NCBI GenBank assembly: GCA_000697475.1
Contig: JNEU01001151.1
Location: 186,001 to 250,000, forward strand
DNA length: 64,000 nt
Origin: Lichtheimia corymbifera B2541
Lineage: Eukaryota; Mucoromycota; Mucoromycetes; Mucorales; Lichtheimiaceae
Direction: 5' to 3'
Shown here: piece after piece, positions 36,209 through 47,066 of the stretch
How the letters are laid out: each line of letters opens with the position of its first letter
How positions within the stretch are numbered: the first letter of the stretch is position 1
Made by a program: the position numbers and the translations under genes
Notes under the pieces: model-generated
Told to the model about the DNA's origin: nothing
Seen by the model: only the letters and a program-made list of their open reading frames with translations
The model's database searches: none

Positions 36209-36448
36209 ATGCTCGTGCTTATTACTACCCTTTTACTACAAGTCGTGTCTATGTATATCGGTTATGCCCGAGGACAAGATGAGCAACAAGATATGCCTGT
36301 TGCAGCACCACTTACACATGAACCAGCACCTACCAACTGGTGGGAACAAGCCTATCGTAATGCCAAACTTGGTTACCACGCGGACAAGGTTGTTCATGGC
36401 CAGATAGATCACGTCAAAAGCGTTATTCCCAATGTGGAAAATGCGTAG
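36209..36448 (+). CDS. small secreted protein, 79 residues
   Basis: Intronless small gene. The first ~22 residues form a signal peptide (MLVLITTLLLQVVSMYIGYA then RGQDE), followed by a short mature chain with THEPAPTNWWEQAYRNAKLG and a C-terminal DHVKSVIPNVENA. No cysteines, so not a disulfide-rich effector type. A TATA box at 36107 and a clean leader support expression. Family unknown. It faces the RlpA-like secreted-protein gene convergently, 176 bases apart. Confidence 0.6.
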   Translation: MLVLITTLLLQVVSMYIGYARGQDEQQDMPVAAPLTHEPAPTNWWEQAYRNAKLGYHADKVVHGQIDHVKSVIPNVENA

Positions 36449-36624
36449 CGTGATAGTAAAAGATTTTAGGCTTACACAACAGGTTGATCATCATCATCTG
36501 CTTTTTCTTGGTTTCAAATCTTTTTAATACAATAACGAAATGATGGATATAATAATACACTGTGAGATGGAGAGAAAGGAAGGGAAAGTTGTTAACATGG
36601 AGGAAAGGGAAGGATCTTGAGAGC

Positions 36625-37132
36625 TTAGAAGGACCAAGTAATTGAAACACGGCCGTCGTCAAGGTTTGCTATGCGGGAGAACGCTTTGGGCGAGAGATCC
36701 AAATCACCTTTAGCGCAACCAGGACACGTATCGACCTGAAAAAGCAAACAACAGTAAGTAAACGGTATATGTAAATCATAGAAGTGCTTCAGAACTTACA
36801 ATCTTGACGGTAACCGATCCTTTGGGACCTATTTTCCATGGTCAATACGCTACAGGTAACAAAATAATACTCTTTCTATACTAACCTTTGACTTTCACTT
36901 TCTTGCCGCAATTCTTATTGGAATTTGGGTTGCCACTTGATCCCATTTGAGGTGCGTTCAAGGCTGCAATCATATCTTTTTCTGTACTTTCGATACCGCA
37001 TGATCCGAGTGCAGGAGTGTAGAACGTTGCTTCTCCTTTAAACTTTTTTCCTCGCTTCTCGATGGGTGCGGCCAGCGCACAAAGGCTCAAGACAAGGAGA
37101 CAGAGAAAGATTGGGATGAATTTTCGTGCCAT
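36625..37132 (-). CDS. secreted RlpA-like/expansin-type double-psi beta-barrel protein
   Basis: Secreted small protein with a double-psi beta-barrel, the fold of RlpA, barwin and expansin domain 1. Signal peptide MARKFIPIFLCLLVLSLCAL then AAPIEKR, a KR-type pro-site. Domain: GEATFYTPALGSCGIESTEK, DMIAALNAPQM, KNCGKKVKVKG, GSVTVKIVDTCPGCAKGDLD and LSPKAFSRIANLDDGRVSIT, ending WSF. The TFY...GSCG, NCGK and VDTCPGC-DLS motifs are standard for fungal members with paired cysteines. At least one intron splits VKI from VDTCPGC, and another lies near 36830-36885. A TATA element lies upstream at 37326-37338. Cell-wall or plant-interaction role is typical of the family. Confidence 0.9.
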
Positions 37133-37325
37133 TTTCGAATAGAGTGTTGTGATATTGTTACTGATACAAGGATAGAACAGAGGAATGGAATGGGTTGGGA
37201 ACGACCTGCGTTGAATGCAATGATTGAAAGAAAGGAAAGGGTGTGTGGGGGGGGGTGAATAAGTCTATTCGTTTGTCGAAAAGAAAAAGAAATGAAGCTA
37301 GAAGCAAGGCCTTTCAAGAAGCTCC

Positions 37326-37338
37326 TTTTATATAAATA
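37326..37338 (-). promoter_or_regulatory. TATA box of the RlpA-like gene
   Basis: On the minus strand this reads TTATTTATATAAA, about 190 bases upstream of the ATG at 37132. Confidence 0.45.
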
Positions 37339-38439
37339 ATTTTCGTTCTCCTCTTCCTACCCGCATGTCGTCTCCTTATACTTTAGGACGCTCCTATCAT
37401 CTCCTCGGGATACAGCGCCTCAAATATCCTTCGTCTCCTTTGAGAAGAATAATAAACCCGTTTCCCTTATAAGCTCTAGCGGGGTGGCTACCACCCTCCG
37501 GCTACCAGCGACATTTAGGTAAAGGGTCGCCTTTTGTGTAACATCAAGTCAAAGGCCAGCGTTCCTATTCTTTTGAAGAACGTGCACGCGTGGTTTTATG
37601 AAACCCCGCGCCACCGATGCATGGTGCACCCTTATCGCCTTTTCTGTTATTCTATTCGGAAAAGAAAATGGCATGATCACACAGGTTGAAGCTTAAAGGA
37701 GAAAGAACGCAAGTATAGCATGTCAATAACATCGCTCATTTGTTATACTTATTCTCGTATTTATTCGATAAGACGACACACGTAGAGTATATTGGTTATT
37801 CCGTTCTATTCCATAACAGGCTTGTTCTTTGTGGTCGGATGCGCCAGATGTATTGCGATAAACCTAGCGAAACAAAGGTATACCAAAACGTTGGTTACCC
37901 TGGAAACGGATTGTGGTGTATGCTCCTATGATGGAGCTCCCATTTTGATATGGGCAAAATTTATAAAGTAAAGCTTTTTTCCAATAGCTATATATATGAA
38001 ATGAAGTACAATTCGCTGTAATAAAATGATTCACATTAGTATCATTACGATATATCACGTTATGCCTTTGTGTTTTGCCTTTGTGTTTTGCCTTTGTATG
38101 TACGATACTCACCTGTCATATATACACGGAGATGTATTTAACCGGAAATGAGCGGCTATCTGTAAATCCTAAAATGGTAAACCATGCTTTGCTGGTCCAT
38201 TTCTCTTCTATCATCAATGCACCCGATGCCTTATATATGACTCGTAGTACCTCAAACGACATATAACGTTTGTGAATGCAACAATGTGTGTAAAGGAATG
38301 AAGTTTTTATTCACGACAAACACTTGTAATTGATTTAATTTGCATAACCGATTCTGCAGTGGAGATTCAAAAAGCCAGTGGTTAAGAGCACCAAATCAGC
38401 AGGGAAGAATCCTTCAGAGCCAGGAACATCCTTCATAAC
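37339..38439. other. intergenic, no gene recognised
   Basis: About 1.1 kb between the RlpA-like gene and the GLT1 pseudogene. Contains a short hairpin-like GGGTGGCTACCACCC at 37481-37495 and a three-copy GCCTTTGTGTTTT repeat near 38061-38095. No coding signal. Confidence 0.45.
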
Positions 38440-39665
38440 TCAAAGGCCATTTGCATCCTTGATCCATTTAACGTGAACCATATTGAGACCCTTGACATTG
38501 CCTTCAGCATCTTGACACACTCCTTGGACATGACACAGTATTCTGATGATCCTTGCCAAAGTGAGCTTGGACTTTGTTGTGACCATGATCAATGCGTACA
38601 CGAGCAACTTGGGGCATAGGTTATCGTTGGCACGAGCTTGGGGTGGTTGTGGAAGCAATCCAAAGTTGACAACCGACTTGTATCCAGCATGCACGACGGG
38701 TGAATTCAGGGAAGTTATGGTCATCATGCGACGATCCAAAGCATTCTGCCAATTTTCCTTGTACAAAAGTTGGTTCCATTTGGGAAGCACATTATCAACA
38801 GAACAAAACGGTATCGGATACGGCTATACAACGAGCACCTTGTTCATGCAACTGCGATCTTCTGAGTCGGTAGTTGATTTCCTCCCAATCAGATCCAGGC
38901 TTCTTTGGCAATGCGATAGCCTTCATTGCAACACTTCCATTTCTGAACCTCGCCCCTGAAGCACGACGTTCTTCAATGATCTCTTCTTCCAAAATGCCGC
39001 CTTCAACGTCTTCAACTCGAGGTACAACAGGAACCCGTCTTGATTTGACCATCAGTTTGGACAATGACACGGCCACGCAAATCGTTGAGCACCAGCGTTT
39101 GATGTGTCTCGGCAAGACCCAATTCCCATGGCGAAGCAGCATGCTTGATACCAGTCCAACGAGAAGCACCAGTACCACCATCATGACCCGAAATGAGGAT
39201 ATGATCAGCCTTGGTCTTTGCAACACCGGAAGCGACAATGTCGACACCCACTTCAGAGACAAGCTTGACAGAGACACGAGCACGTGGATTGGAGCACTTC
39301 CAAGTCATAGTTGAGTTGATTCAAATCTTCAAGAGGGGAGGTACGACTGATGCCCTATTGCATAGAGAATGAATGATTAACATCCATTGTTGTAGATATA
39401 CTTACAAGAGTAGTCTTTTGATTGCTTGCAATCTCTTCAGATACCTTCGGTACCAGCCAATTCAACACCTTCGCCAGGATTTGCGCCTTGAGCCATCTTG
39501 ATTTGCAATTCATCCGAATCAGACAACTAAAAGCTGGTGACACCAAAACGACCAGAGGCAACTTGCTTGATGGCAGAGCGCATCGTATCACCATTCTCCA
39601 AGGGATTGGATCTCTCAGGCTTCTCACCATCTTCACCATGGGCATACTTCTTATGTCGCCTACAA
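38440..39665 (-). pseudogene. GLT1: glutamate synthase (GLT1) pseudogene fragment with deletions
   Basis: Unmistakable remains of fungal NADH-glutamate synthase, broken in several places. The 5' part (39665-39420) shows [22 protein letters not shown] sequence and an intron with GTAAGT...ATAG at about 39357-39405. Then comes [55 protein letters not shown] and [10 protein letters not shown] frameshift precedes PRARVS (YDL then CSNPRARV in another frame). QIKTG is followed directly, in another frame, by [19 protein letters not shown] and DWEEINYRLRRSQLHEQGAR, normally several hundred residues further on. Further on are PKWNQLLYKENWQNALDR and FGLLPQPPQARANDN, again separated by missing sequence. 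Retained intron means it is not a retrocopy. Confidence 0.88.
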
Positions 39666-40080
39666 AATGTTACCTTTCAAGTGGCAGGTGGATTTATCAC
39701 TTCACCTCGGGTACTCCAAGGTGCTTGACCACTTTATCAGTTTAATCCCATCATGACAACAATTCCCACGCCCACTCATATATAAACAAGGCTGTTGTCA
39801 CCAACCATCACCCACCCTTTCTTTCTACTTGAAACATCAATGGCCTTTGGTAAGTCTCAAGGAGGATGGTCTTTATGTGATTCCCTAAGTGAGGGTACTC
39901 ATGCATTCGTCTATGTAGCTCGCCTCAAGTGCTCATTGGTACCTGATGAGTTTTGGATGGTGTGTTCATCGATGGACTCTTTGCGGTAGGTACATATCCT
40001 ATCATTTATGGGCAAAAGGCGATCTCAGTCTAATGGTAAATTTAGGACTCCTTTGTAGGTGACATAAGTACATCCCTATG
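39655..40080 (+). repeat. duplicated promoter/5' segment, copy 1
   Basis: Closely matches 45262-45705. Shared blocks include GGCAGGTGGATTTATCA, TGCTTGACCACTTTATCAGT, TATAAACAAGGCTGTTGTCA with a TATA box (39777-39786), CTACTTGAAACATCAATG (start codon at 39840) and AAGTGCTCATTGGTACCTGA. Copy 1 starts at the edge of the GLT1 pseudogene. It contains in-frame TAG (39987) and TAA (40065) where copy 2 has CAG and CAA. Confidence 0.8.
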
Positions 40081-42319
40081 TGTATCGAGACTATGGCACG
40101 GTAAGTAGAATGCGTTGCAAGAGGATTATCACTGACAAAAAACTATGTAGATCCTGTGTACTGCTACTGCTCGCTCTCTGGGAGTATTACTAGGAGCTAT
40201 CGGAGTGAAGACGAAACCAGAATGCTTTCAATGCACTGTGGCCTTGTGTAACATGCCGCTCAGACGTTTGATTTCTCCCTGATCTTGTGTACGTGTATGG
40301 CCTATATCAAACCAAAGCCAACGAGGAAAAGGGATTGGATATGATAACCGACAAGTACAAGGATTGCCCTGCTGAATTGATCCCTGGGCCAGACTTCATC
40401 CGCCATACGGGCGTAAGTATTGGGTATATTACAATGTGTTATGTTGAAATTGGCTCATTGTGTTTTGATTATTTTGCAGAAATTGGCGTGGAGCTATGAT
40501 TTGAAAAAGGCCGGAAAATGGGATACTATCACATCATTCGACGTAAGACGCTTTCAACTATCATTGTATAGTTAGGTGATGGTCACTTATCTTAGATAAA
40601 CGATATTGGTGACAGGATCCCGGAGATCGTGGAAAATCGAGGAAGAAAAGGATGAAGAGAGTTTCAAGGAATACTCGCTATTTGATCGACCAATCAAGGT
40701 ACCATGGCGTGAGAATCATTTCGAGTTGCTACATCTTGCTGTTATGACAACCTGCCACTGGGAAACCATTTCATTGTTCTGTGAGAACCAGGCACCAAAG
40801 TCGCTGGAAACAAGATTCAACATTCTGATGAAACAGGATGTATACATTGACTTTTTCTATACTCTATCGGTAAGTAAAGCCTCTCATTACTGGGATACAT
40901 CAATGATAATGCGACTGACGTTTAATGAAAGGTCCAAAGCACCATCATTATCACCCCCGACAATCACGGGAAACTTTGGAGCAAGGAAGAGGAAGACAAC
41001 CTCATGCAACTACTCAGCGCCGGACTTTCCATTATGACGATTGCCAGGAATCACCTCAAGAGAACACTGAACACCTGTATTACACGCTATTATCTTACAC
41101 AGCAACGATCCACATGCAAAGAGGATGAATCTGTATGTTGTAACATATGCAGCGTCAAGGTGAAGAAGGCATATCTTATGAAGAAAGATGGATCAACTGT
41201 GAAGTGCTGCTCTACGTGCCGAGACAAGGCGAGAAAGGTAAGCACATCTTTGTTGTATGTGATCAATAGTTACTTATCAACACTGTTATAGGCTGGCAAC
41301 GATATAAACTGCATCTTGGATCGAGCCACGTGGCACTGTTTGGAACGAGATCGTAAGAGGGATCCTGACGGCCCATACCAAAACGCAGAAGATATCCTTC
41401 CAATGGTTATTCAAGCGTATGTCAAATGCAAAGTATATTGCAAATATTGCGGCATCGAGCTATACTTTGGTGTCCAAGACTATGCCCACAGGGCTCAATT
41501 GGATCACTTGGTGGCGTCGTCAAGCACTATGGCAGAAGGGCAAATCCTGAAATATATCTGTGCACTATGCAACGGGTAAGTTATATATGTGACATCATCA
41601 GCATATCAACGAGCTGATAATGGCTTTCATAGGTTGAAAAGTGACAGGGATGAAGAGTGGCTACGTGGGTTCCTCGAGGAAGTGAGAGTCGGCAATGAAG
41701 AATTCACACCAGTGGATGCCAATGGACGCCAAGCACATTGATTTTATTTATGCTTTCTGATCCATATTCTTCAGAGGCAAGTCCAACACATCCGAGGCAG
41801 AATTTATTTCTTTCATATCGCCTATCCAACAAGCTCCCGCCGAATATGAGTACACCCCAATGTTACCTATTACAAGTGGACTCTTCGAACGAATGAAAGC
41901 TATACGATTTTCCCATGCATCTGGCGATAACAAGAAAAAAGAGAAGAGTGTAAGATTCGAGTTTACAAGTCATTGTGCCATTTCTGACATATACCTTTTA
42001 GGAGACGTATGGCACAACTGCCAGCACGGAGGAGTTTGTTGCTGTCGCAGAGGACAACGGGCTCGTATGCACGTTTACAAATATTCAAGGAAGCTTTGAT
42101 CAAGATGTAACGCCAGCCTGGAAAATGCTGTCTTTCGATCGAATCACCAGCAAAGATGAACAAGGGTTGAAACACCTACACTACAAGGAAAGCATTCAAG
42201 TCATGTTATACATCTGCAACAATGCACGCGGTGCAGCACCCCTATACGAACTCGAATCATGGCTGGCAGCATTACAAACGAGCCCTATAGTGGCAGAAAC
42301 AGCTGCAGACAAACAATGA
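39840..42319 (+). CDS. SANT-like/zinc-finger/HNH-like gene, unclear 5' end
   Basis: A multi-exon coding region whose first exons are doubtful. From about 40628 the frame encodes FDRPIKVPWRENHFELLHLA, then HGKLWSKEEEDNLMQLLSAG with IARNHLKRTLNTCITRYYL (a SANT/Myb-like helix set), a CxxC-CCxxC zinc finger (CCNICSVKVKK, KCCSTCRDKARK), and an HNH-like domain: VYCKYCGIELYFG, AQLDHLVASS, YICALCNGLKSDRDEEWL, with CxxC, DH and CxxCNxxK in order. After the stop near 41738, a further frame (41830-42319) gives WKMLSFDRITSKDEQ and HYKESIQVMLYICNNARG, a second HNH-like pattern. Upstream exons (40151-40541) read LCTATARSLGVLLGAIGVK and YQTKANEEKGLDMITDKYKD, but one junction shifts frame. Possibly a nuclease of a mobile or host gene family. 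Confidence 0.5.
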
Positions 42320-43338
42320 CCCACCAATATCACATCGCCGGACCTTACGGATACATTGCCGTTATCTTCATGGTCGATGCAAAGGTTTTCAGGGATCCTG
42401 GTGTTGTTGAATACGGACCATACAAGTCGGTGGACATGGGAAATGTGAACTTTGCTATTTGCACCAAGCTAAATGCACCATGACAATTTCTGCACCCAAA
42501 CAGACCTCCATGGTACCGAAACCAGCTTTTGCAGATGCTTCACAGAGATATATCTATACCGAAAGTAACATGGTGGCGTGTATGAATAGCGACTCATCAA
42601 GCAACATGATCAGGCTTTACCTTAGAATACAATATCGAAATACAATGACAATGAGATCAGGATAAAAATAAAGTACTATGAAAGACCACAAAGATCAGCG
42701 CTTATTCACAAAGTTTGCAGGGAATGGGATACGTATAAAACCTTGGAAATTTGACCTTGTAAGCAATTAAAGATGGATACCGGCGGAAAGAGACGTGTAG
42801 GAGTATGATGGGCAGCGACAACTCTTTTATTGTGCTTGTGGGTGTGGTATTTCTTGATAAATTGATGCATGAGCTGCTAAAGTGATAGGGTGCTTATGCC
42901 AGGAATAAGTCTGAGAAGCCTAAGTGATGCTGTTTATGCATGGATCAGTCAATCCATGCTTTAATTTACACGACCATTACAGAGACTTGCCATTGGCAGG
43001 CTTTAGGGTGGTATGCGTATACGATGTTCACACATTCGAGTTCTACGTAGCCATAATGATCCAATTCGATATTGACAATCAATAGCTCCTTCGTATTTGG
43101 GCCTCTCCTTGGGGATGAAATAACGACTTTCGGTGGAAGTTGTATATGATTATTGATTCTGCCACTAGTGTTTGAGAAGGGTAGCTAGATATCTGATCAC
43201 ATGTATGATAAATGTAGCTTATGCCTCCTTCGTTGTATGCTCTAGAAAGATGATATCTTGTGCTTTTAAAAAGTCTCATCTACGGGACAACAATATGTAG
43301 ACATCACAGCTTTATTCTCTTCCCAAATTGTTCCTTGA
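42320..43338. other. intergenic, no gene recognised
   Basis: Downstream of the HNH region. A plus frame overlapping its end (42259-42483) contains HIAGPYGYIAVIFMVDAKVF but no known domain. The rest is AT-rich and without coding signal up to the compact APSES gene. Confidence 0.4.
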
Positions 43339-43867
43339 CTATAAATTCGAAGAAGCAGGTAGACGATTATACCGAGCAGTTGCTTCCCATGAGACCAACT
43401 CCGAAGGGTTCTCCACAAACAAAGGGCGTACACGATCCATGATATTGTATTCATTAGCCAATTCCAGGGCACGATGGTAAGGGATCCTGAGGGTTATCAA
43501 TATGATTAGAAATAACGGGTTACTAAAGGCGCCTATCGTAAGACACACTTACCAGACACCTTTGAGATGCATGGCACCAACACGGATCACAACACTGTTC
43601 TCAATATCTCTGAGAATCCTGTCACGCCTGCCACGGGATATGCCGGTAAGATTGAGTAGCTTACTGCCATTGATCATGTTATTGTCTGAGGTACATAATG
43701 TATGTGTTAGCATAAGCACAGGACCAGGCCGATTGATTTGATGCTTTACCATGGCGGCGGCTGACCTTGATGCTATTCACATTCAAGTGATAGGTTAGCG
43801 TTGACTGATCTTGCCAATAAAAGGCAGTCAAAATAGGCTCGCGTGGTTGATGATTGATGGGATCCAT
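43339..43867 (-). CDS. compact APSES-domain transcription factor
   Basis: Second StuA-type APSES protein, reduced to little more than the DNA-binding domain. Exons 43867-43750, 43685-43553 and 43486-43339 join in frame, about 132 residues. Sequence: [80 protein letters not shown] and [12 protein letters not shown], then a short tail. Intron positions match those of the gene at 14891-15807 (after the RR-x motif and within the W codon of GVW), showing common descent. It lacks the N-terminal Pro/Tyr and C-terminal Gln/His regions. Without a visible activation region it could act as a competitor or repressor; that is inference. Confidence 0.88.
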
Positions 43868-45261
43868 ATGGGGGGGAGATGATATATGTCTATAAACCCA
43901 TAGTCAGCTTGGATACGGAAATGAGAAATTTGGGTGAGGCACAATGGTAACGTACACTGATGAAATGGGTATCTGTGGAAAAGAAAGAGCAAGGAAGAAA
44001 AGAAGGGAGGCAGACTTGGATATGAAGGCTGTGCTCTTTTTTCGGAGAGGTGAGCAATTTGGAAAGGCTGAAAGACCAATGAGACCCGTGATCGATAAAG
44101 TTTACTACTTCAAGTGTCACCGCCAAGAGAATCAAGCATGGAGGATTAGCTTACATGATTGCTTGTTTACATATTGTAAACTTGTATTATAAGAGGGGAT
44201 ATCAGCACCAAAGTATCGATTCGATTGACACTTGACTGTGTGGCACCAACAACCAAAACAAGTGCCAAGCTCCGGAATAAGGGCTGCGGAGACAAAGAGC
44301 GGAAGGAGTGGCCTCAATGCATAACGCTTCTTTGTCTTACTTTGAACACCTAACAACCAAACCACATTCTTCCCCGCTCAATGCAAAGCGTGAAAGCGAG
44401 GATCGGCACCTTGGAAGAAGAGGGAAAATAGTTCGACATCATGTCCACTGTTGGCGATGTAATTTATCTTGTCATTGAGTAGCCTCAATCGACAGCATTT
44501 GCACTCTTACGTTCAGTCTCTCTTTCCACGCCAAACAGCATGTGAGCAAGGACTTTGTGTTTGATATCATCAAGCTGAAGGCTACGGTGCTCTATTAAGG
44601 ATCAATGGTCGACAACCAACCACTTTGGTAAAGAACAACAAGGTTACCAGCAACAGTCAGCAGTATCATGGATACGGCTACTATGAAAGTGCAGCAGCGT
44701 CTTTGGCGAGAAGGCTGGAGAGCAGTACAACTTGGGGCTTTGTTGGAAGAGGCCTTGGATCAAGCCATTCGAATGCTACAGTATAACATGGAGGGTGATG
44801 CTGACAGGTATGTTTTAACAACGGTATTTTGATTGCAATTGTTATGATCCCATCAGCTTCCTTTGCGATTACAACATCACACACCATTGACACCATCATG
44901 TACTGGAACGACTATCCATGCAAAGCTCTGGTAACCCGACAAGTGATATGAAGCATCCACAGCACACAAGCTACCATAGGATCACAAAATTGGATTACAT
45001 GATAAGGATTAGGAGTAGAACATTGAACAATAAACCTTCCCTATCTGTTAAGCTGCTTTTACACACGATTGACTCAAAGTATGGGGATATCGGGTCTTAC
45101 GAATACGCGTCTCGACAATGATAAATGAATAGCTTGTAGTTTGACTCCCGATCTCTGGCAGAGGGTAACACTTATTATGCACCATTGCCTTTCCCTCCTG
45201 CTTCTCTTTCACATACTAACTTTACTTCTTTTACACACATTCAAATCTCGGACATACTTTT
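43868..45261. other. intergenic, fragments only
   Basis: Upstream of the compact APSES gene and up to the second copy of the duplicated 5' segment. Several short frames (for example around 44430-44820) look protein-like but are stop-broken; I could not assign them. Confidence 0.35.
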
Positions 45262-45705
45262 GTCACCTACAAAAAACACCTTTCTAAGAGGCAGGTGGAT
45301 TTATCAGCTGTTGATTTTCCATCACTTCGACTCATGCTTGACCACTTTATCAGTTTGATCCATCATGACCACAACTCCCACGCCCGCACACATATAAACA
45401 AGGCTGTTGTCACCGACGCTATCATACACATTTCTTTCTACTTGAAACATCAATGACCTTGGTAAGCCTCAAGGATAGTCTTTATGTGATCCCCATATGA
45501 AGGTATTCAAGCATTGATATTTTCTGTAGGTCACATTGTTGCTTTATCACTTGAAGTGCTCATTGGTGCCTAATGACATTTGGCTGTGTTCCGTGATGAA
45601 CCCTTTGGGGCAGGTATAACTATCATTTATATATTTAAAGGATGCTTAAACTGATGGGAAAATTGAGACTTCTTTGTAGGTGGCACAAGTACATGCTGTA
45701 GTCAT
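45262..45705 (+). repeat. duplicated promoter/5' segment, copy 2
   Basis: Partner of 39655-40080, with small indels. The TATA box (ATATAAACAAGG, 45391-45402) and the start-codon context CTACTTGAAACATCAATG are kept. Here the first exons stay open: ATGACCTTG (45453-45461), then a ~75-nt exon ending in CAG (45611-45613), then an exon starting GTGGCACAAGTACATG after TTTGTAG. Confidence 0.8.
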
Positions 45706-46842
45706 GTCATCCAAGAGACCAGCAAACGTGAGCATGATAAGAGAAAGCGCCAGCAGTAGCAGTAGCAGGAAAGTTCGGAAGATGGACGACGATGATGAGG
45801 TGTTGTCATACGAGGTAATGAGTGCTACACAATAATGTCATCAAGTACTGACCCCCTTTTCACTTATAGCAAAAACATGATGGCATACATATTGGCAATA
45901 ACGGAAATTGAGCCCTTCATCATCGCAATCAAGGGAATTGCCTCTTGGAGCCGTCGCACTATGAAGGACTCGGTGGGGACCCTCACCAAAAGAAGAGCCT
46001 TGGAGATCCACGGCAAATACAAGGAAGAGGAGAAGCTGATCGATTCTGAAAGAAAAATTATGAGGTATATTGTATCGACTGAACGCCGTTTCTTTATCAT
46101 GTATTCTTATTTTCTTTTAGCAATGGTCTATCTTTTGTTCTGGATTTTGCCGATGACCGTGATGATGGCCAAAAGGCATTATTTGGTGAAGACAACTGGG
46201 AGGCGTTACGAGAGCATTTCATATTTTTGAGTGTCGAAGCCGTGCATCCACAAACTGAATCAATCATTGATGCATGGACGATAGCATCAAAAGTAATACA
46301 TTTCTGCCAGTTGCTATTCAACGATACAATAACTCATCGATTAACATTTAGATATCCCAGCAATCGGAATCCACTCTGTTAGGCGAGGAGTACGTATGTC
46401 GCTTACGGATGGCAGCACTGACGGATCCAGAAACCCGCATGTTGTATAAGGCCATGGAACACATGTAAGCATACATCAACCATGTTCATGTATACAACGA
46501 CTTATGATTACTTGCACAGGTTGGATTTAATCGATGCTCATGGAGATTTACTCGCCCAACGTGTCCCTTTCACCGAGAATGATAACATCACAGCCGTTAT
46601 CTGCAATGCACCAGAAGAACAATGTCATCAGCTCTGTATTCGAGGGGAACAAGGATGGTGATAATACGATGGATAAAGTTCAAACAAGGCAAAGAGACAC
46701 CTGGTATACTCCCAAGTCGCATACGAGATCTCAAGTGCCCAACAAACTATTTGGTCCAAAAAGCTCCTTCACTTTCCTCTGCCGCTTAATCTACCCCAAG
46801 AATGAAAGCTTGTGTGATAGCTCTGTTGACGAGCTCGAGTGA
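45453..46842 (+). pseudogene. unknown multi-exon gene, probably decaying
   Basis: Begins in the duplicated 5' segment: MTL, then VTLLLYHLKCSLVPNDIWLC, then VAQVHAVVMSSKRPAN and a Ser-rich stretch. Later exons give IEPFIIAIKGIASWSRRTMK, NGLSFVLDFADDRDDG, ALFGEDNWEALREHFIFLSV, ISQQSESTLLGEEYVCRLRM and MLDLIDAHGDLLAQRVPFTE. The frame ends at a stop near 46662, while coding-like sequence (RDTWYTPKSHTRSQVPNKLF) goes on in another frame to 46842, suggesting a frameshift. The junction at about 45886 also does not join cleanly. No known domain. I call it a likely pseudogene, but misjudged introns remain possible. Confidence 0.4.
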
Positions 46843-47066
46843 GTGAGGAGGTTTTTGCAACATTCACACCACTAAGAAATCCCTGAGTAATGCCCTTCCT
46901 CATGAGCGATCACAAGACTAAAAGGCATCCACTGCTATCTCAATATGATATCCTCCGTCTCCACTTGTCTGTATGTAGAAATGTCGAAGCCAAACATCCT
47001 TATCATCACTATTGCAATATAAAGTATCACGTTCGTCTGTATTTGGAAATGATGGTATGATATCAT

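Noticed and set aside
38440..39665. Functional short glutamate synthase or several small genes
   Set aside because: Family blocks are out of order in spacing, joined by frameshifts and missing the catalytic and FAD-binding parts; this is a pseudogene.
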